Origin: Paenibacillus sp. W2I17
GTDB taxonomy: Bacteria > Bacillota > Bacilli > Paenibacillales > Paenibacillaceae
Direction: 5' to 3'
NCBI RefSeq assembly: GCF_030815985.1
Contig: NZ_JAUSXM010000001.1
Coordinates: 62,001 to 126,000, forward strand
Length of the DNA: 64,000 nt
The position numbers were made by a program, and so were the translations under genes. Below the pieces are notes generated by a model that did not search any database, was not told where the DNA came from, and saw only the letters and a program-made list of their open reading frames with translations. How positions within the stretch are numbered: position 1 is the stretch's first letter; the number at the start of each line of letters is the position of its first letter. This document shows positions 17,732-26,604 of this stretch, piece after piece.

Positions 17732-17764
17732 AATGATACGATGGATGTGAAAATGTGCCTCCAA

Positions 17765-17805
17765 GCAAAAAACGTACCTCCTTAAGAGGAAGCGGTTTTT
17801 TGTTG
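17765..17805 (+). terminator. Probable terminator before the rib leader
   Basis: A-rich AAAAAACG and CCTC (to 17780) face GAGG and CGGTTTTTTG (to 17803), forming a short hairpin with a strong T tract. Confidence 0.5.
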
Positions 17806-17856
17806 TTTCTTAGCTTATTAAAAGTTAGTATGTGACAAAAAGGAACAAAAAACAAT

Positions 17857-17885
17857 TGATTTTTTGGCATTAAAGTGCTAACATC
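17857..17885 (+). promoter_or_regulatory. Sigma-A promoter of the rib operon
   Basis: TTGATT (17857-17862), 17-base spacer, TAACAT (17880-17885), about 20 bases before the FMN aptamer. Confidence 0.6.
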
Positions 17886-17903
17886 CAAGTAATAACGAAA
17901 GCA

Positions 17904-18066
17904 ATCCTTCAGGGCAGGGTGCAATTCCCTACCGGCGGTGATGCAGGAAGTGTAAGGACCTATGTGTCCAGCACTTGATGCAAAGTCCGTGACCTGTCTG
18001 CCATTGGCAGATGGCTGATCTGGTGTAATTCCAGAACCGACAGTATAGTCTGGATGGGAGAAGGAG
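17904..18066 (+). ncRNA. FMN riboswitch (RFN element)
   Basis: The sequence has every hallmark of the RFN aptamer in order: CCTTCAGGGCAGGGTGCAATTC, ACCGGCGGT, AGTCCGTGAC, GTGTAATTCCAGAACCGACAG, and the closing ATAGTCTGGATGGGAGAAGGA. It binds FMN and shuts down the ribDEBAH genes by premature termination. Stem P3 carries an extended, species-specific arm (about 17943-17975). The expression platform is unusually far away: the terminator begins at 18322, about 255 bases downstream, with further hairpins between (18070-18090, and TCCGG/CCGGA near 18151-18165). Confidence 0.95.
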
Positions 18067-18321
18067 AGGTGCAGACCTAACAGGTTTGCATTCAGCAGGA
18101 GTATTGCTGCACGGTCACGATGTGTGATGTCTTGCACTGTGCAGGGAAGATCCGGTTACGCCGGACAGTTCCATACATATGCCGCACTATAAAAGCTCTT
18201 TACCTGTAATTGATGTTCATTAAGGTATGTGTCTATTTTCACTTGTCCGAAATGAAGTTTTGGGCAAAGTGTTGGCGTGCTGTATCCATTTCACTCCTGC
18301 TGGTGACATTTGTCTCTCATC

Positions 18322-18358
18322 ATCCCCATCGAACTGATTGTTCGACGGGGATTTTTTA
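18322..18358 (+). terminator. Riboswitch-controlled terminator before ribD
   Basis: ATCCCCATCGAAC (18322-18334) pairs with GTTCGACGGGGAT (18340-18352), followed by a T run. It is the likely off-state terminator of the FMN riboswitch, 35 bases before ribD. Confidence 0.85.
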
Positions 18359-18392
18359 ATAAACAAGACTTTAAACCGCGGGGTGAACGGAT

Positions 18393-19496
18393 TTGGAAAT
18401 GATCAATGATGAATTTTATATGGCACTTGCATTGGATATGGCGGAACGAGCACAGGGACAGACTGGGATTAATCCGGTCGTTGGATGTGTAGTTGTGAAA
18501 GAGGGTCGTATTGTAGGCCTGGGAAGCCATCTGAAACGTGGAACCGGTCATGCAGAGGTGCATGCACTTAACATGGCAGGCAGTGATGCAGAAGGAAGTA
18601 CGGTATACGTTACACTTGAGCCTTGTAGTCATTATGGCAAGACGCCACCTTGTAGTGAACGCCTGATTCATGAAAAGGTGAAACGTGTTGTGGTATGTTG
18701 TGAAGATCCAAATCCGCAAGTATCCGGCAGGGGCATAAGCATGCTTCGTCAACAAGGCATTGAAGTTGAAGTTGGCGTACTGCGTGAGCGTGGAAGACGC
18801 ATGAATGAAAAATTCATTAAATTTATTACAACGGGTCTACCTTTTGTGACACTGAAGACGGCTACTACTTTGGACGGCAAAATTGCTACTCGCAGCGGAG
18901 ACAGCAAGTGGATCTCCAACGAGCCCGCTCGTGAGATTGTGCATGCCCTTCGTCATCGTCACCAGGGAATTATGGTTGGCGTCGACACAGTGATTGCCGA
19001 TAATCCGGAACTTACAACCCGTTTGCAAGTCGAAGGCATTAGTCCAGTGCGCATTGTGGTGGATTCCAAGTTACGTCTTCCCGTAGGTGCCAAAATGGTT
19101 AAGGATGGTCTTGCTCCAACATGGGTGCTGACAACAGACGAAGCCAGTCCTGAAGCTGCTGAACGTTTGGAAGCCTACGGCGTCGAAATTATACGCTGTG
19201 GTCCTGGACCACGTGTGGATCTGTTAAACGGACTTAGCAAGTTGGGTGAGCGTGAGATTGGTTCAATTTTGCTTGAAGGTGGAGGCACCTTGAATGGAGC
19301 CATGCTGGAGGCACGGTTGGTTGATCGACTGCTGATGTTTATCGCTCCAAAGATTGTAGGCGGTTATGATACACCTGGAAGCTTCCGCTTCGAGGGTGTG
19401 GAACGTATGAATCAGGCGATTCAATTGAATCAGTTGGAGATCGAACAAGTTGGAGATAATATCAGCATTGGCGGTATTCCAGTGTGGCCTGAATAA
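18393..19496 (+). CDS. ribD: Bifunctional riboflavin biosynthesis deaminase/reductase
   Basis: 367 aa from TTG 18393 (six bases after GGGGTGA); ATG 18399 two codons later is equally possible. The N-terminal deaminase domain (residues 1-145) has the zinc site GHAEVHAL and EPCSHYGKTPPC. The C-terminal domain is the RibG/dihydrofolate-reductase-like reductase (TLKTATTLDGKIATRSGDSKWIS, and LLEGGGTLNGAML). Together they convert the first pyrimidine of the pathway to 5-amino-6-ribitylaminouracil phosphate. It is the first gene of the FMN-riboswitch operon ribD-ribE-ribBA-ribH, the B. subtilis order. Confidence 0.95.
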   Translation: MEMINDEFYMALALDMAERAQGQTGINPVVGCVVVKEGRIVGLGSHLKRGTGHAEVHALNMAGSDAEGSTVYVTLEPCSHYGKTPPCSERLIHEKVKRVVVCCEDPNPQVSGRGISMLRQQGIEVEVGVLRERGRRMNEKFIKFITTGLPFVTLKTATTLDGKIATRSGDSKWISNEPAREIVHALRHRHQGIMVGVDTVIADNPELTTRLQVEGISPVRIVVDSKLRLPVGAKMVKDGLAPTWVLTTDEASPEAAERLEAYGVEIIRCGPGPRVDLLNGLSKLGEREIGSILLEGGGTLNGAMLEARLVDRLLMFIAPKIVGGYDTPGSFRFEGVERMNQAIQLNQLEIEQVGDNISIGGIPVWPE

Positions 19497-19558
19497 ATAA
19501 ATGAATTTGAAAAAAAGTAAGTTAGGTTCTTTATAACTTGAAAAAGGGAGGCGGCAGC

Positions 19559-20227
19559 ATGTTTACCGGTTTGGTGGAAGAAGTCGGTCAGATCCGGCGT
19601 ATTGGTCGGAAAGGCGAAGCGATGGTCCTGAATATCGGAGCTTCCGCCATCATGGACGATCTGAAGATTGGTGATAGTGTAGCAGTGAACGGCGTGTGCT
19701 TAACTGCGACAACGCTCGAAGGTGGAGGTTTTACCGCTGATGTAATGCCTGAAACCTACCGCCATACCAATCTCAGTCAGCTGCAATCTGGGAGTAAAGT
19801 TAATCTGGAGCGGGCCATGCAATCAGGTGGTCGTTTTGGCGGACATATCGTTCAGGGCCATGTCGATGGTACTGGAGTGATTGGCAGTATAACACGTGAT
19901 CAGAATGCAATTGTGTTTGAGATCAAACCTGATGATCACCAGTTGTTCAAATATCTGATCCCCAAAGGATCGGTTACACTGGATGGCATTAGCTTGACCG
20001 TTGTCCATACGTCGGATACCGCATTCACGGTTTCCATTATCCCGCATACCATTGGTGAAACTGTACTAAATGTGAAAAAGACAGGGGATACCATTAATAT
20101 CGAATGCGATATTTTGGGCAAATATGTGGATCATCTGCTCCAGTATGGGAGAGGACATCGGGAGACAGGTGCTGGCAAGCCGCGCAGTATCAGTGAAGAT
20201 TTTCTCGCCAATCACGGATTTGCATAA
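19559..20227 (+). CDS. ribE: Riboflavin synthase alpha subunit
   Basis: 222 aa, ATG 19559 after GGGAGG (spacer about 8); an in-frame TTG at 19538 precedes the ribosome site and is rejected. Two tandem lumazine-binding beta barrels: the first begins [10 protein letters not shown] and has VAVNGVCLT, the second begins [12 protein letters not shown] and has [10 protein letters not shown]. Two molecules of 6,7-dimethyl-8-ribityllumazine are dismutated to riboflavin. Second gene of the riboflavin operon; the product works inside a lumazine synthase (RibH) capsid in Bacilli. Confidence 0.95.
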   Translation: MFTGLVEEVGQIRRIGRKGEAMVLNIGASAIMDDLKIGDSVAVNGVCLTATTLEGGGFTADVMPETYRHTNLSQLQSGSKVNLERAMQSGGRFGGHIVQGHVDGTGVIGSITRDQNAIVFEIKPDDHQLFKYLIPKGSVTLDGISLTVVHTSDTAFTVSIIPHTIGETVLNVKKTGDTINIECDILGKYVDHLLQYGRGHRETGAGKPRSISEDFLANHGFA

Positions 20228-20259
20228 ATAGAGAACAGAAAAAAACTGGAGGTGGACCA

Positions 20260-21492
20260 ATGTCAGAACAATCCATTCTGGACACAATAGAAGAAGCCAT
20301 ATATGATCTCATGCGTGGTAAACCCGTCATTGTTGTGGATGATGAAGATCGGGAGAATGAGGGCGATTTTATCGCTTTGGCCGAAAAGGCGACACCTGAA
20401 GTCATTAATTTCATGATTACTGAAGGTAGAGGTCTGGTCTGTGTTCCGATTACACAACAACGTGCGGACGAACTTAACCTGAAACCGATGGTTCAACAAA
20501 ATACGGATTTCCATGGAACAGCCTTCACCGTTTCTGTGGACCACAAAGATACGACAACAGGTATTTCGGCACATGAACGCTCTATTACTGTGAAAGGTCT
20601 GATCGATCCTGAGGCGAAAGCTGGGGACTTCCGTAAGCCTGGTCACATGTTCCCGTTGATTGCAAAAGACGGCGGTGTACTTCGGCGTGCCGGACATACG
20701 GAAGCTGCAGTAGATCTCGCTATCATGTGTGGTTCCTACCCTGCTGGCGTTATCTGTGAAGTGATTAAGGAAGATGGCACGATGGCCAGACTTCCGGATC
20801 TGCAGGAGATTGCCCGCAAACATGATCTGAAGCTGATCAGTATTCAGGACATGATTCGTTACCGTAACGAAAAAGAGCAGCTGGTTCAACGTGAAGTGGC
20901 TGTACGCATGCCAACGGACTTTGGTGAGTTTCAAGCGGTGGCTTATACAAATGCTGTGGACAATAAGGAACATGTGGCTTTGGTCAAAGGAGAAATTGAT
21001 GGTTCGAAACCTGTGCTAGTACGTGTGCACTCTGAATGTTTGACAGGTGATGTGTTCCATTCGCATCGTTGTGACTGTGGTCCGCAGTTTGATGCGGCAC
21101 TCAAACAGATTCACGAGGAAGGCAATGGCGTACTGCTCTATATGAGACAGGAAGGTCGGGGTATTGGCCTGATCAACAAACTCAAAGCCTATAAGCTGCA
21201 AGAGGAAGGTATGGATACTGTTGATGCAAACCTGAGTTTGGGTTTTGCTGCCGACTTGCGTGATTACGGAATTGGCGCTCAAATTCTGAAAGACCTTGGA
21301 GTTCGTCAGATCAGACTGTTAACTAACAACCCTCGTAAAATTAAAGGCCTTGAAGGATATGGACTTGAAGTTGTAGAGCGTGTCGCGATCCAGATGGAGG
21401 AGAACGAGGACAATACGGTGTATCTTCATACCAAGCAAGCCAAGCTGGGGCATATGCTCAAGTTTGATGATATCGAGCAAAACGAACAGTAA
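20260..21492 (+). CDS. ribBA: Bifunctional DHBP synthase / GTP cyclohydrolase II
   Basis: 410 aa, ATG 20260 after CTGGAGGTGG. Residues 1-200 are 3,4-dihydroxy-2-butanone 4-phosphate synthase, with the acidic loop [13 protein letters not shown] and the HMFPLI and GHTEAAVDL motifs. Residues 205-400 are GTP cyclohydrolase II with the zinc ligands in [15 protein letters not shown] and the RQEGRGIGL nucleotide-binding loop. It produces both precursors of riboflavin, so it feeds RibH and RibD. The fused arrangement is standard in Firmicutes and plants. Third gene of the operon. Confidence 0.95.
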   Translation: MSEQSILDTIEEAIYDLMRGKPVIVVDDEDRENEGDFIALAEKATPEVINFMITEGRGLVCVPITQQRADELNLKPMVQQNTDFHGTAFTVSVDHKDTTTGISAHERSITVKGLIDPEAKAGDFRKPGHMFPLIAKDGGVLRRAGHTEAAVDLAIMCGSYPAGVICEVIKEDGTMARLPDLQEIARKHDLKLISIQDMIRYRNEKEQLVQREVAVRMPTDFGEFQAVAYTNAVDNKEHVALVKGEIDGSKPVLVRVHSECLTGDVFHSHRCDCGPQFDAALKQIHEEGNGVLLYMRQEGRGIGLINKLKAYKLQEEGMDTVDANLSLGFAADLRDYGIGAQILKDLGVRQIRLLTNNPRKIKGLEGYGLEVVERVAIQMEENEDNTVYLHTKQAKLGHMLKFDDIEQNEQ

Positions 21493-21595
21493 ATATATTT
21501 TTAGATGAATAACGTTCACCATGTAATTTATGGAAGAGATTAATTAGGGATTTCCGTTACTTACATTACATTATACCGTTAGGGAGATGACATGA

Positions 21596-22063
21596 ATGGC
21601 ACAATTTTTTGAAGGACATTTAGTATCAGAAGGATTAAGATATGGAGTTGTTGTTGGACGTTTCAACGAATTCATCACGAGCAAATTGCTTAGCGCAGCG
21701 CTCGATGCATTCAAACGTCACGGCGTGAAGGATGAGGAAGTGGATGTAGCTTGGGTCCCAGGTGCGTTCGAAATCCCTTTGATTGCGCAGAAAATGGCGG
21801 AGAGCGGCAAGTATGATGCAGTAATTACCTTGGGAACTGTCATTCGTGGGTCCACTACGCATTACGATTATGTGTGCAACGAGATGGCTAAAGGGATAGC
21901 GGCAATTAACCTGAAAACTGGCGTGCCTACGATCTTTGGACTGGTTACAACAGAAAATATTGAACAAGCGATTGAACGTGCCGGAACCAAGGCGGGTAAC
22001 AAAGGTTGGGATGCAGCTACGGCGGCAATTGAGATGGCAAACTTGACGAAACAGCTAAAATAG
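21596..22063 (+). CDS. ribH: Lumazine synthase (riboflavin synthase beta)
   Basis: 155 aa, ATG 21596 with AGGGAG nine bases upstream; ATG 21592 is out of frame. The sequence shows [21 protein letters not shown], the [14 protein letters not shown] phosphate-binding motif, and [12 protein letters not shown]. It condenses 5-amino-6-ribitylaminouracil with 3,4-dihydroxy-2-butanone 4-phosphate to 6,7-dimethyl-8-ribityllumazine and assembles into a 60-mer shell. Last gene of the operon, followed by an inverted repeat with T tract before scpA. Confidence 0.95.
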   Translation: MAQFFEGHLVSEGLRYGVVVGRFNEFITSKLLSAALDAFKRHGVKDEEVDVAWVPGAFEIPLIAQKMAESGKYDAVITLGTVIRGSTTHYDYVCNEMAKGIAAINLKTGVPTIFGLVTTENIEQAIERAGTKAGNKGWDAATAAIEMANLTKQLK

Positions 22064-22082
22064 TGCTTATTTAATAGTAGTG

Positions 22083-22147
22083 CCCTGCTTTGCGCAGACG
22101 AACACGGGAAACCGGATTCGGACGGCTTAGCAGGGTTTTGTATTTTT
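22083..22147 (+). terminator. Probable terminator of the rib operon
   Basis: CCCTGCT (22083-22089) pairs with AGCAGGG (22129-22135), followed by TTTTGTATTTTT. The loop is long (39 bases). Confidence 0.5.
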
Positions 22148-22167
22148 CTGGCGGGAGGATTCGTCTA

Positions 22168-22968
22168 GTGACGGTAGTTACATACAAACTGGAGACTTTT
22201 GAAGGGCCTTTGGATCTGCTGCTTCATCTGATTGATAAGGCTGAAATTCATATCCAGGATATTCCCATCAGCGATATTACCGATCAATACATGGCGTATC
22301 TGCATTCGATGCAGGAACTGGAACTGGATATTACGAGTGAATTTCTGGTCATGGCAGCAACACTGCTGTCGATCAAGAGCAAACTTTTACTGCCCAAACC
22401 ACCGGTCATTGAGGACTTCGAGGATTATGATTTTATGGAAGAAGAAGATTATGATCCACGTGCAGAGCTGATTGCACGTCTGATAGAATATCGCAAGTAC
22501 AAGGGAATTGCGCGTCATCTTCATGAACGGGAGTGGGAACGCAGCCTTATATTTTCCAAAGAGCCCGAGGATCTGCGCCCCTATATGCCCGTAGAAGCCC
22601 AATCAAACCCGGTTGAGGGTTTACACACCTCTGACCTGATTGCAGCCTTTCAGAAGGCGCTACGCAAGGCTGAGAAGCGCACAACTGTAACCCGAATCAA
22701 ACGGGATGAGATTTCGGTTAAGGACCGGATACGGGATGTCATCGGCGCTTTGGAAAGTATGGGGCCGGGAGGCAGACTGTTATTCTCCAAGTTGATGGAC
22801 GAGCATATCTATCGCCATGAGATTGTTGTCACTTTTCTGGCGGTGCTGGAACTGATGAAGATGAAGCAGATTGTCTGTTATCAGGAACGGATGTTTGAGG
22901 ATATTGTTATGGAGTGGAGAGGGGAAACAAAGAATCATGGATTTTCCGAAATTGAAATCGATTATTGA
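22168..22968 (+). CDS. scpA: Segregation and condensation protein A
   Basis: 266 aa, GTG 22168 with GGGAGGA eight bases upstream; an in-frame ATG at 22090 lies in the rib terminator and is rejected. The N-terminal kleisin domain (YKLETFEGPLDLLLHLIDKAEI, ISDITDQYMAYL, ITSEFLVMAATLLSIKSKLLLP) binds the neck of Smc; the acidic linker (EDFEDYDFMEEED) and the C-terminal winged helix (FLAVLELMKMKQI) bind ScpB and the Smc head. It is the kleisin of the bacterial condensin Smc-ScpAB. Its 3' end overlaps scpB by 32 bases, implying coupled translation. Confidence 0.93.
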   Translation: MTVVTYKLETFEGPLDLLLHLIDKAEIHIQDIPISDITDQYMAYLHSMQELELDITSEFLVMAATLLSIKSKLLLPKPPVIEDFEDYDFMEEEDYDPRAELIARLIEYRKYKGIARHLHEREWERSLIFSKEPEDLRPYMPVEAQSNPVEGLHTSDLIAAFQKALRKAEKRTTVTRIKRDEISVKDRIRDVIGALESMGPGGRLLFSKLMDEHIYRHEIVVTFLAVLELMKMKQIVCYQERMFEDIVMEWRGETKNHGFSEIEIDY

Positions 22969-23593
22969 AGGCCTGCTGTTTTTGTCCGGAGAAGAAGGTC
23001 TGAGTATCAAACAAATCGCCGAGATCGTCGACCAGCGAGTGGAACTTGTAACGGACGCGATTGAGGAGATGATTCATGAATTCTCACAGCAGGGACGAGG
23101 TGTACAGATTCTCAAGATCGCTGGTGTAGTTCAGCTGGGCACCTTGCCTGAGCATGCTGTGTATTTTGAGAAACTGGCGTACTCTCCAGCACGCACGTCC
23201 TTATCCCAAGCGGCTCTGGAGACGCTGGCTATTGTAGCGTACCGGCAGCCCATTACACGGGTAGAGATTGAGGAAATCCGCGGTGTAAAATCGGAGCGGG
23301 CCATTCATACGCTTGTGAATAAGGATTTGATTATTGAAGTGGGACGAGCCGAGGCGATCGGACGACCAATTCTGTATGGAACGACCAAGTCATTCCTGGA
23401 TTATTTCGGACTGGCTTCAATTAAAGACCTTCCGGAACCAGGCTTGTTTGAAGATTCGGAAAACCTGGAGGAAGAGACACAACTTTTATTCAACAAACTG
23501 GATCTGCAACAACTGGAACCGGAAAGTGCTGATCCGGCGGATGATCTAAGTCATATCGACAGCGAAGATGATAATACGGATTCTTCACTCTAA
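22937..23593 (+). CDS. scpB: Segregation and condensation protein B
   Basis: 218 aa, ATG 22937 (MDFPKLKSIIEGLLF), with GGAGAGGGG about 12 bases upstream; an earlier in-frame start at 22871 lies deep in scpA. Two winged-helix domains (ISIKQIAEIVD-type first unit; LSQAALETLAIVAYRQPITRVEIEEIRGV and LLEVGRAEAIGRPILYGTT-type second unit) identify ScpB, the dimeric kite subunit of condensin. The C-terminus is an extended acidic tail (DPADDLSHIDSEDDNTD), typical of this lineage. A terminator follows. Confidence 0.93.
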   Translation: MDFPKLKSIIEGLLFLSGEEGLSIKQIAEIVDQRVELVTDAIEEMIHEFSQQGRGVQILKIAGVVQLGTLPEHAVYFEKLAYSPARTSLSQAALETLAIVAYRQPITRVEIEEIRGVKSERAIHTLVNKDLIIEVGRAEAIGRPILYGTTKSFLDYFGLASIKDLPEPGLFEDSENLEEETQLLFNKLDLQQLEPESADPADDLSHIDSEDDNTDSSL

Positions 23594-23608
23594 TTTGCAA
23601 GCTCATAC

Positions 23609-23642
23609 TAACCGACACCCATCAGTGGAGTCGGTTTTTTTG
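23609..23642 (+). terminator. Terminator after scpB
   Basis: ACCGAC (23611-23616) pairs with GTCGGT (23630-23635), followed by seven T. Confidence 0.75.
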
Positions 23643-23782
23643 TGCAATGTTTTAGATAAATGATGAATAAAACAGTTTTCAAACAAATATGAAATGGGAT
23701 TTTTAGGTCAGACGTGAATTTTTTCCTATCCAGAGTGCCATACTAGACTAGAAAAAGAATTGAGGGCTTGGAGGTAAGGCCT

Positions 23783-24508
23783 GTGTGGATTTGGCTTGGA
23801 GGAATCGGTTTGTTGTTCGCATTGCTGATTGCCGCAGTCCTCATCTCAAATGTTCATGTACATTTTACATTCAGTAAACATAAAAGTGATGATTACGCCA
23901 ATATTAATGTTCGTCTTCTCTATGGAATTGTGCGGATTAACTATGAAATCCCGAGTATTGTTTTTCGCAATATGAAGGAAGGTTTTCTGGTCAAGACCGA
24001 ACAATCCATGAATCATTCCAGAGGGAGGGCCGAGGGAAGCGAGCGAGTCAACAAACGTAAAGTTAAAAAATGGGTTAAAGATGTCAAAATCATGCTGAGG
24101 GCTACCGATGCGCTAAAGCTCTGGCTGAAGCAGACCCTTACTCGTGTACATATGACCCAACTGTCCTGGTCTACTCACATCGGGGTAAGTGATGCAGCGT
24201 ATACGGCTGTCCTTACGGGCTGGGTATGGGGGATCAAGTCCATTATCATTGGTTTTCTGACCTATCAGGTTAAGATTGAAAAGACGCCAATGCTTGAAGT
24301 TATACCGGTATGGTCAGATGAGATGGAGTTCCGGACGGAACTTGAATTCCGATTGAAGATCCGGATTACAGCCATTATGGTTGCAGGAATAAGGTTATTA
24401 ACCCGAGTGTTACAAGTCGAGGGAGGATGGCGGATGTGGTTCAAGCTACTGCGGGAGCAGCGTCGTAAACACAAGGAGAAACAAAAGCTCGAAGGGGCAA
24501 AACCGTAA
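23783..24508 (+). CDS. DUF2953 membrane-anchored protein (YtfI-like)
   Basis: 241 aa, GTG 23783 with GGAGGT seven bases upstream; TTG 23768 lies before the ribosome site. One N-terminal membrane helix (WIWLGGIGLLFALLIAAVLISNV) leads into a beta-rich domain (VHVHFTFSKHKSDDYANINVRLLYGIVRINYEIP) and a basic tail (REQRRKHKEKQK). It matches the DUF2953 family, represented by YtfI next to YtfJ (GerW) in B. subtilis; the same partner follows here. Its function is unknown; co-occurrence with GerW suggests a sporulation or germination role (inference). Confidence 0.8.
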   Translation: MWIWLGGIGLLFALLIAAVLISNVHVHFTFSKHKSDDYANINVRLLYGIVRINYEIPSIVFRNMKEGFLVKTEQSMNHSRGRAEGSERVNKRKVKKWVKDVKIMLRATDALKLWLKQTLTRVHMTQLSWSTHIGVSDAAYTAVLTGWVWGIKSIIIGFLTYQVKIEKTPMLEVIPVWSDEMEFRTELEFRLKIRITAIMVAGIRLLTRVLQVEGGWRMWFKLLREQRRKHKEKQKLEGAKP

Positions 24509-24658
24509 CTTTTGAAGACAGAGATGTGTTATTCGTTCATGTTATCTCAATTTGGACTGGCAGTTTCTGATGGGTACAGTGATGTGTAGAACACTCGTTA
24601 CACATTTTAGCCCAGATGAGACTGAGAAATCGCAGGATATGGATAAAATGCATTTGTT

Positions 24659-24688
24659 ACATAAGTCCCCTGGTGTTTGGGGATCATA
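24659..24688 (+). promoter_or_regulatory. Possible sigma-F promoter of ytfJ/gerW
   Basis: ACATA (24659-24663), 15-base spacer, GGGGATCATA (24679-24688) resembles sigma-F boxes (GywTA / GGnrAnAnTw). ytfJ is a forespore gene in B. subtilis. Confidence 0.3.
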
Positions 24689-24733
24689 TGGTTAGATCAA
24701 ACCTAGCTTACATTGAAACTGGAGGGAATTCAG

Positions 24734-25225
24734 ATGTCAGATCATCCAATTCAAGGCTTAATGGAAACTGCAATGGAAAATATCAAGGCCATGGTGGATG
24801 TCAATACTATCGTTGGCGATGCAGTTGAAACACCTGACGGTACAGTCATTCTGCCGATCAGTAAAGTGGGTTTCGGATTTGCAGCAGGTGGTAGCGATTT
24901 TCGCGTGAATGATGAAAAGAACAAGGAGACTGGTTCCACGACAGGAGCGAAGACAGAGCATGCCTCTGTATCTTCACCTTTTGGTGGAGGTAGTGGTGGT
25001 GGAGTTTCCATCCGCCCAATCGCATTTCTTGTCGTTGGTAAACAAGGGGTACACATTGTACCACTCGATAACTCCACGCATTTGTTTGAGAAGCTCATTG
25101 ACTCTACCCCTTATGTTCTTGACCGAATCCAGGGCATGTTCCAACGTAATACAACACCAACGAATACAACACAAACGAATACAACAGATGTACCCGTTAC
25201 ACCAGACCCATCAACTTATAGCTAA
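24734..25225 (+). CDS. ytfJ: GerW-family spore protein (YtfJ)
   Basis: 163 aa, ATG 24734 after GGAGGGAATTCAG. Matches the GerW/YtfJ family: MDVNTIVGDAVETPDGTVILPISKVGFGFAAGGSDF, then a glycine-rich GGGSGGGVSIRPIAFLVV core. GerW is needed for normal germination response in B. subtilis spores. The C-terminus carries a short low-complexity Thr/Asn/Gln tail (NTTPTNTTQTNTT) not needed for the fold. It closes the conserved chromosomal block; the tail-like locus begins 165 bases later. Confidence 0.88.
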   Translation: MSDHPIQGLMETAMENIKAMVDVNTIVGDAVETPDGTVILPISKVGFGFAAGGSDFRVNDEKNKETGSTTGAKTEHASVSSPFGGGSGGGVSIRPIAFLVVGKQGVHIVPLDNSTHLFEKLIDSTPYVLDRIQGMFQRNTTPTNTTQTNTTDVPVTPDPSTYS

Positions 25226-25239
25226 GATCTATACGCAAA

Positions 25240-25276
25240 GATCCCTTCCGCACCCCATGCGAGAGGGATTTTTTGT
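25240..25276 (+). terminator. Terminator after ytfJ
   Basis: ATCCCTTCCGC (25241-25251) pairs with GCGAGAGGGAT (25259-25269) apart from a few mismatches, followed by a T tract. Confidence 0.75.
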
Positions 25277-25350
25277 TGTTTGTTTGAAGCACATTGAGCG
25301 TTTTTTCGGAGGGTTTCCGTATTGCATGAGACTTATGTCTGTGATCCGCC

Positions 25351-25373
25351 TAACCTAGACATGAAATAGGTTA
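25351..25373. promoter_or_regulatory. Operator-like perfect inverted repeat before the holin
   Basis: TAACCTA (25351-25357) and TAGGTTA (25367-25373) form a perfect 7-bp inverted repeat with a 9-base centre, ending just before the AAGGGGG ribosome site of the holin gene. It could be a repressor site controlling the lysis genes or an mRNA hairpin. Confidence 0.4.
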
Positions 25374-25390
25374 TTAAAGGGGGAACGTTA

Positions 25391-25813
25391 ATGCACAGAG
25401 ACACCGTTTTTATGGTTTTGTTTGGCTGGCTGCTATCTGCAGTCGTGTATTTGGTAGGGGGAATTGATCACCTGTTTATTGCAGTGACCATCTTTGTGGG
25501 GCTGGATTACATTACAGGGGTGCTGTCTGCATGGTATAGGAAGGAGTTATCCAGCAGGGTTGGATGGTGGGGGCTTGCTCGTAAGTCATTGACATTTGTT
25601 TTTGTCATTATTGCACATCAACTGGATATGGTTGCAGGCAATTCCAATGATTTTATGCGAGATGCAATGTTAATGTTCATTATCGGTACGGAAGGAATCA
25701 GTATATTGGAGAACCTGGGGAAACTGGGCCTGCCTGTACCGAAGTTTATCACTTCAGCTCTCTTTAAGCTTCGAGGCAATGAAGATCAAGTTGAAGACGA
25801 GGGGAAGATGTAA
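25391..25813 (+). CDS. Phage holin (holin_4_1 family)
   Basis: 140 aa, ATG 25391 with AAGGGGG upstream. Three to four membrane segments (FMVLFGWLLSAVVYLVGG; LFIAVTIFVGLDYITGVLSA; LARKSLTFVFVIIAHQLDMVAG; MLMFIIGTEGISILENLGKLGLPVP) and the conserved GLDYITG and EGISILENLGKLGLPVP motifs match the phage_holin_4_1 (toxin-secretion/lysis holin) family. Holins make membrane holes that release endolysin. The stop overlaps the amidase start (TAATG), so the two form a lysis cassette. The charged C-terminal tail (NEDQVEDEGK) is usual. Confidence 0.9.
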   Translation: MHRDTVFMVLFGWLLSAVVYLVGGIDHLFIAVTIFVGLDYITGVLSAWYRKELSSRVGWWGLARKSLTFVFVIIAHQLDMVAGNSNDFMRDAMLMFIIGTEGISILENLGKLGLPVPKFITSALFKLRGNEDQVEDEGKM

Positions 25814-26580
25814 TGTTACAGATCATCAAGGATTACATACCTGTGAATAAATACAGCCGAGCCGGACTGAAATTAAAAGCAAAACGTGGGATTGTGATGC
25901 ATTATACGGCTTCTCCCGGGGCGCCCGCCAAGAACATTAGCAAGTACTTTGCAAGTCTGGCACAGCAAGATTCCAATAAAGCAGTGAAAGGTCGTTATGC
26001 AAGTGCACATTTCTCGGTAGATCGAAATTCGATATATAACAGTCTCCCGGATGATGAACTAGCCTATCACTGCGGGAGTGCAACATACACGAAGGAAGCT
26101 CTAGCCAAACTTGGGACATATCCGAACAATAGTACAGTGGGCATTGAGATGTGCATTGAAAAGGATGGCAGTATCCATGAAGATACATTCAATAACGTTG
26201 TAGACCTCGCGGTATACCTAATCAGGGAACGGGGCTTTCCACCCGTCTTCTTCACACATAAAGAAGTGGTTGGATGGAAGGAATGCCCACTGCCATGGAT
26301 TAAACAACCAGGTGAATATGAAAGATTTAAGCAAGCAGTACATATAAAATTAAACCCACTACAAGAAATAGCAGTCACGGAGGATGATGAGATGAATACG
26401 GTTCTGGATTATGCACAATGGGCCTGGAATGAACTTGATCAGTACATTGGAGATGCCTACAACGACAAGGTGATTGACGATTGGGCATGGGTAGAGAAGG
26501 TACGCAAGAAGAAGTTAACCTATGGAGAGTTGCTGTTACTGAAGGTTTTAATTGATGAGCGCAGACGTAAAAAGTCCTGA
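25813..26580 (+). CDS. N-acetylmuramoyl-L-alanine amidase (endolysin)
   Basis: 255 aa, ATG 25813 overlapping the holin stop. Amidase_2 (PGRP-like) domain in residues 10-175: the zinc ligands are in IVMHYTAS and in FTHKEVVGWKECPLPW (His and Cys), with SAHFSVDR and the TVGIEMCIEKDGS segment between. It cuts the amide between N-acetylmuramic acid and L-alanine. There is no signal peptide, so release depends on the holin. The C-terminal 60 residues (YAQWAWNELDQYIGDAYND, DDWAWVEKVRKKKLT) form a small helical module that may bind the cell wall. Confidence 0.93.
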   Translation: MLQIIKDYIPVNKYSRAGLKLKAKRGIVMHYTASPGAPAKNISKYFASLAQQDSNKAVKGRYASAHFSVDRNSIYNSLPDDELAYHCGSATYTKEALAKLGTYPNNSTVGIEMCIEKDGSIHEDTFNNVVDLAVYLIRERGFPPVFFTHKEVVGWKECPLPWIKQPGEYERFKQAVHIKLNPLQEIAVTEDDEMNTVLDYAQWAWNELDQYIGDAYNDKVIDDWAWVEKVRKKKLTYGELLLLKVLIDERRRKKS

Positions 26581-26604
26581 CCTAAAATACATCTCGGATA
26601 GGGG

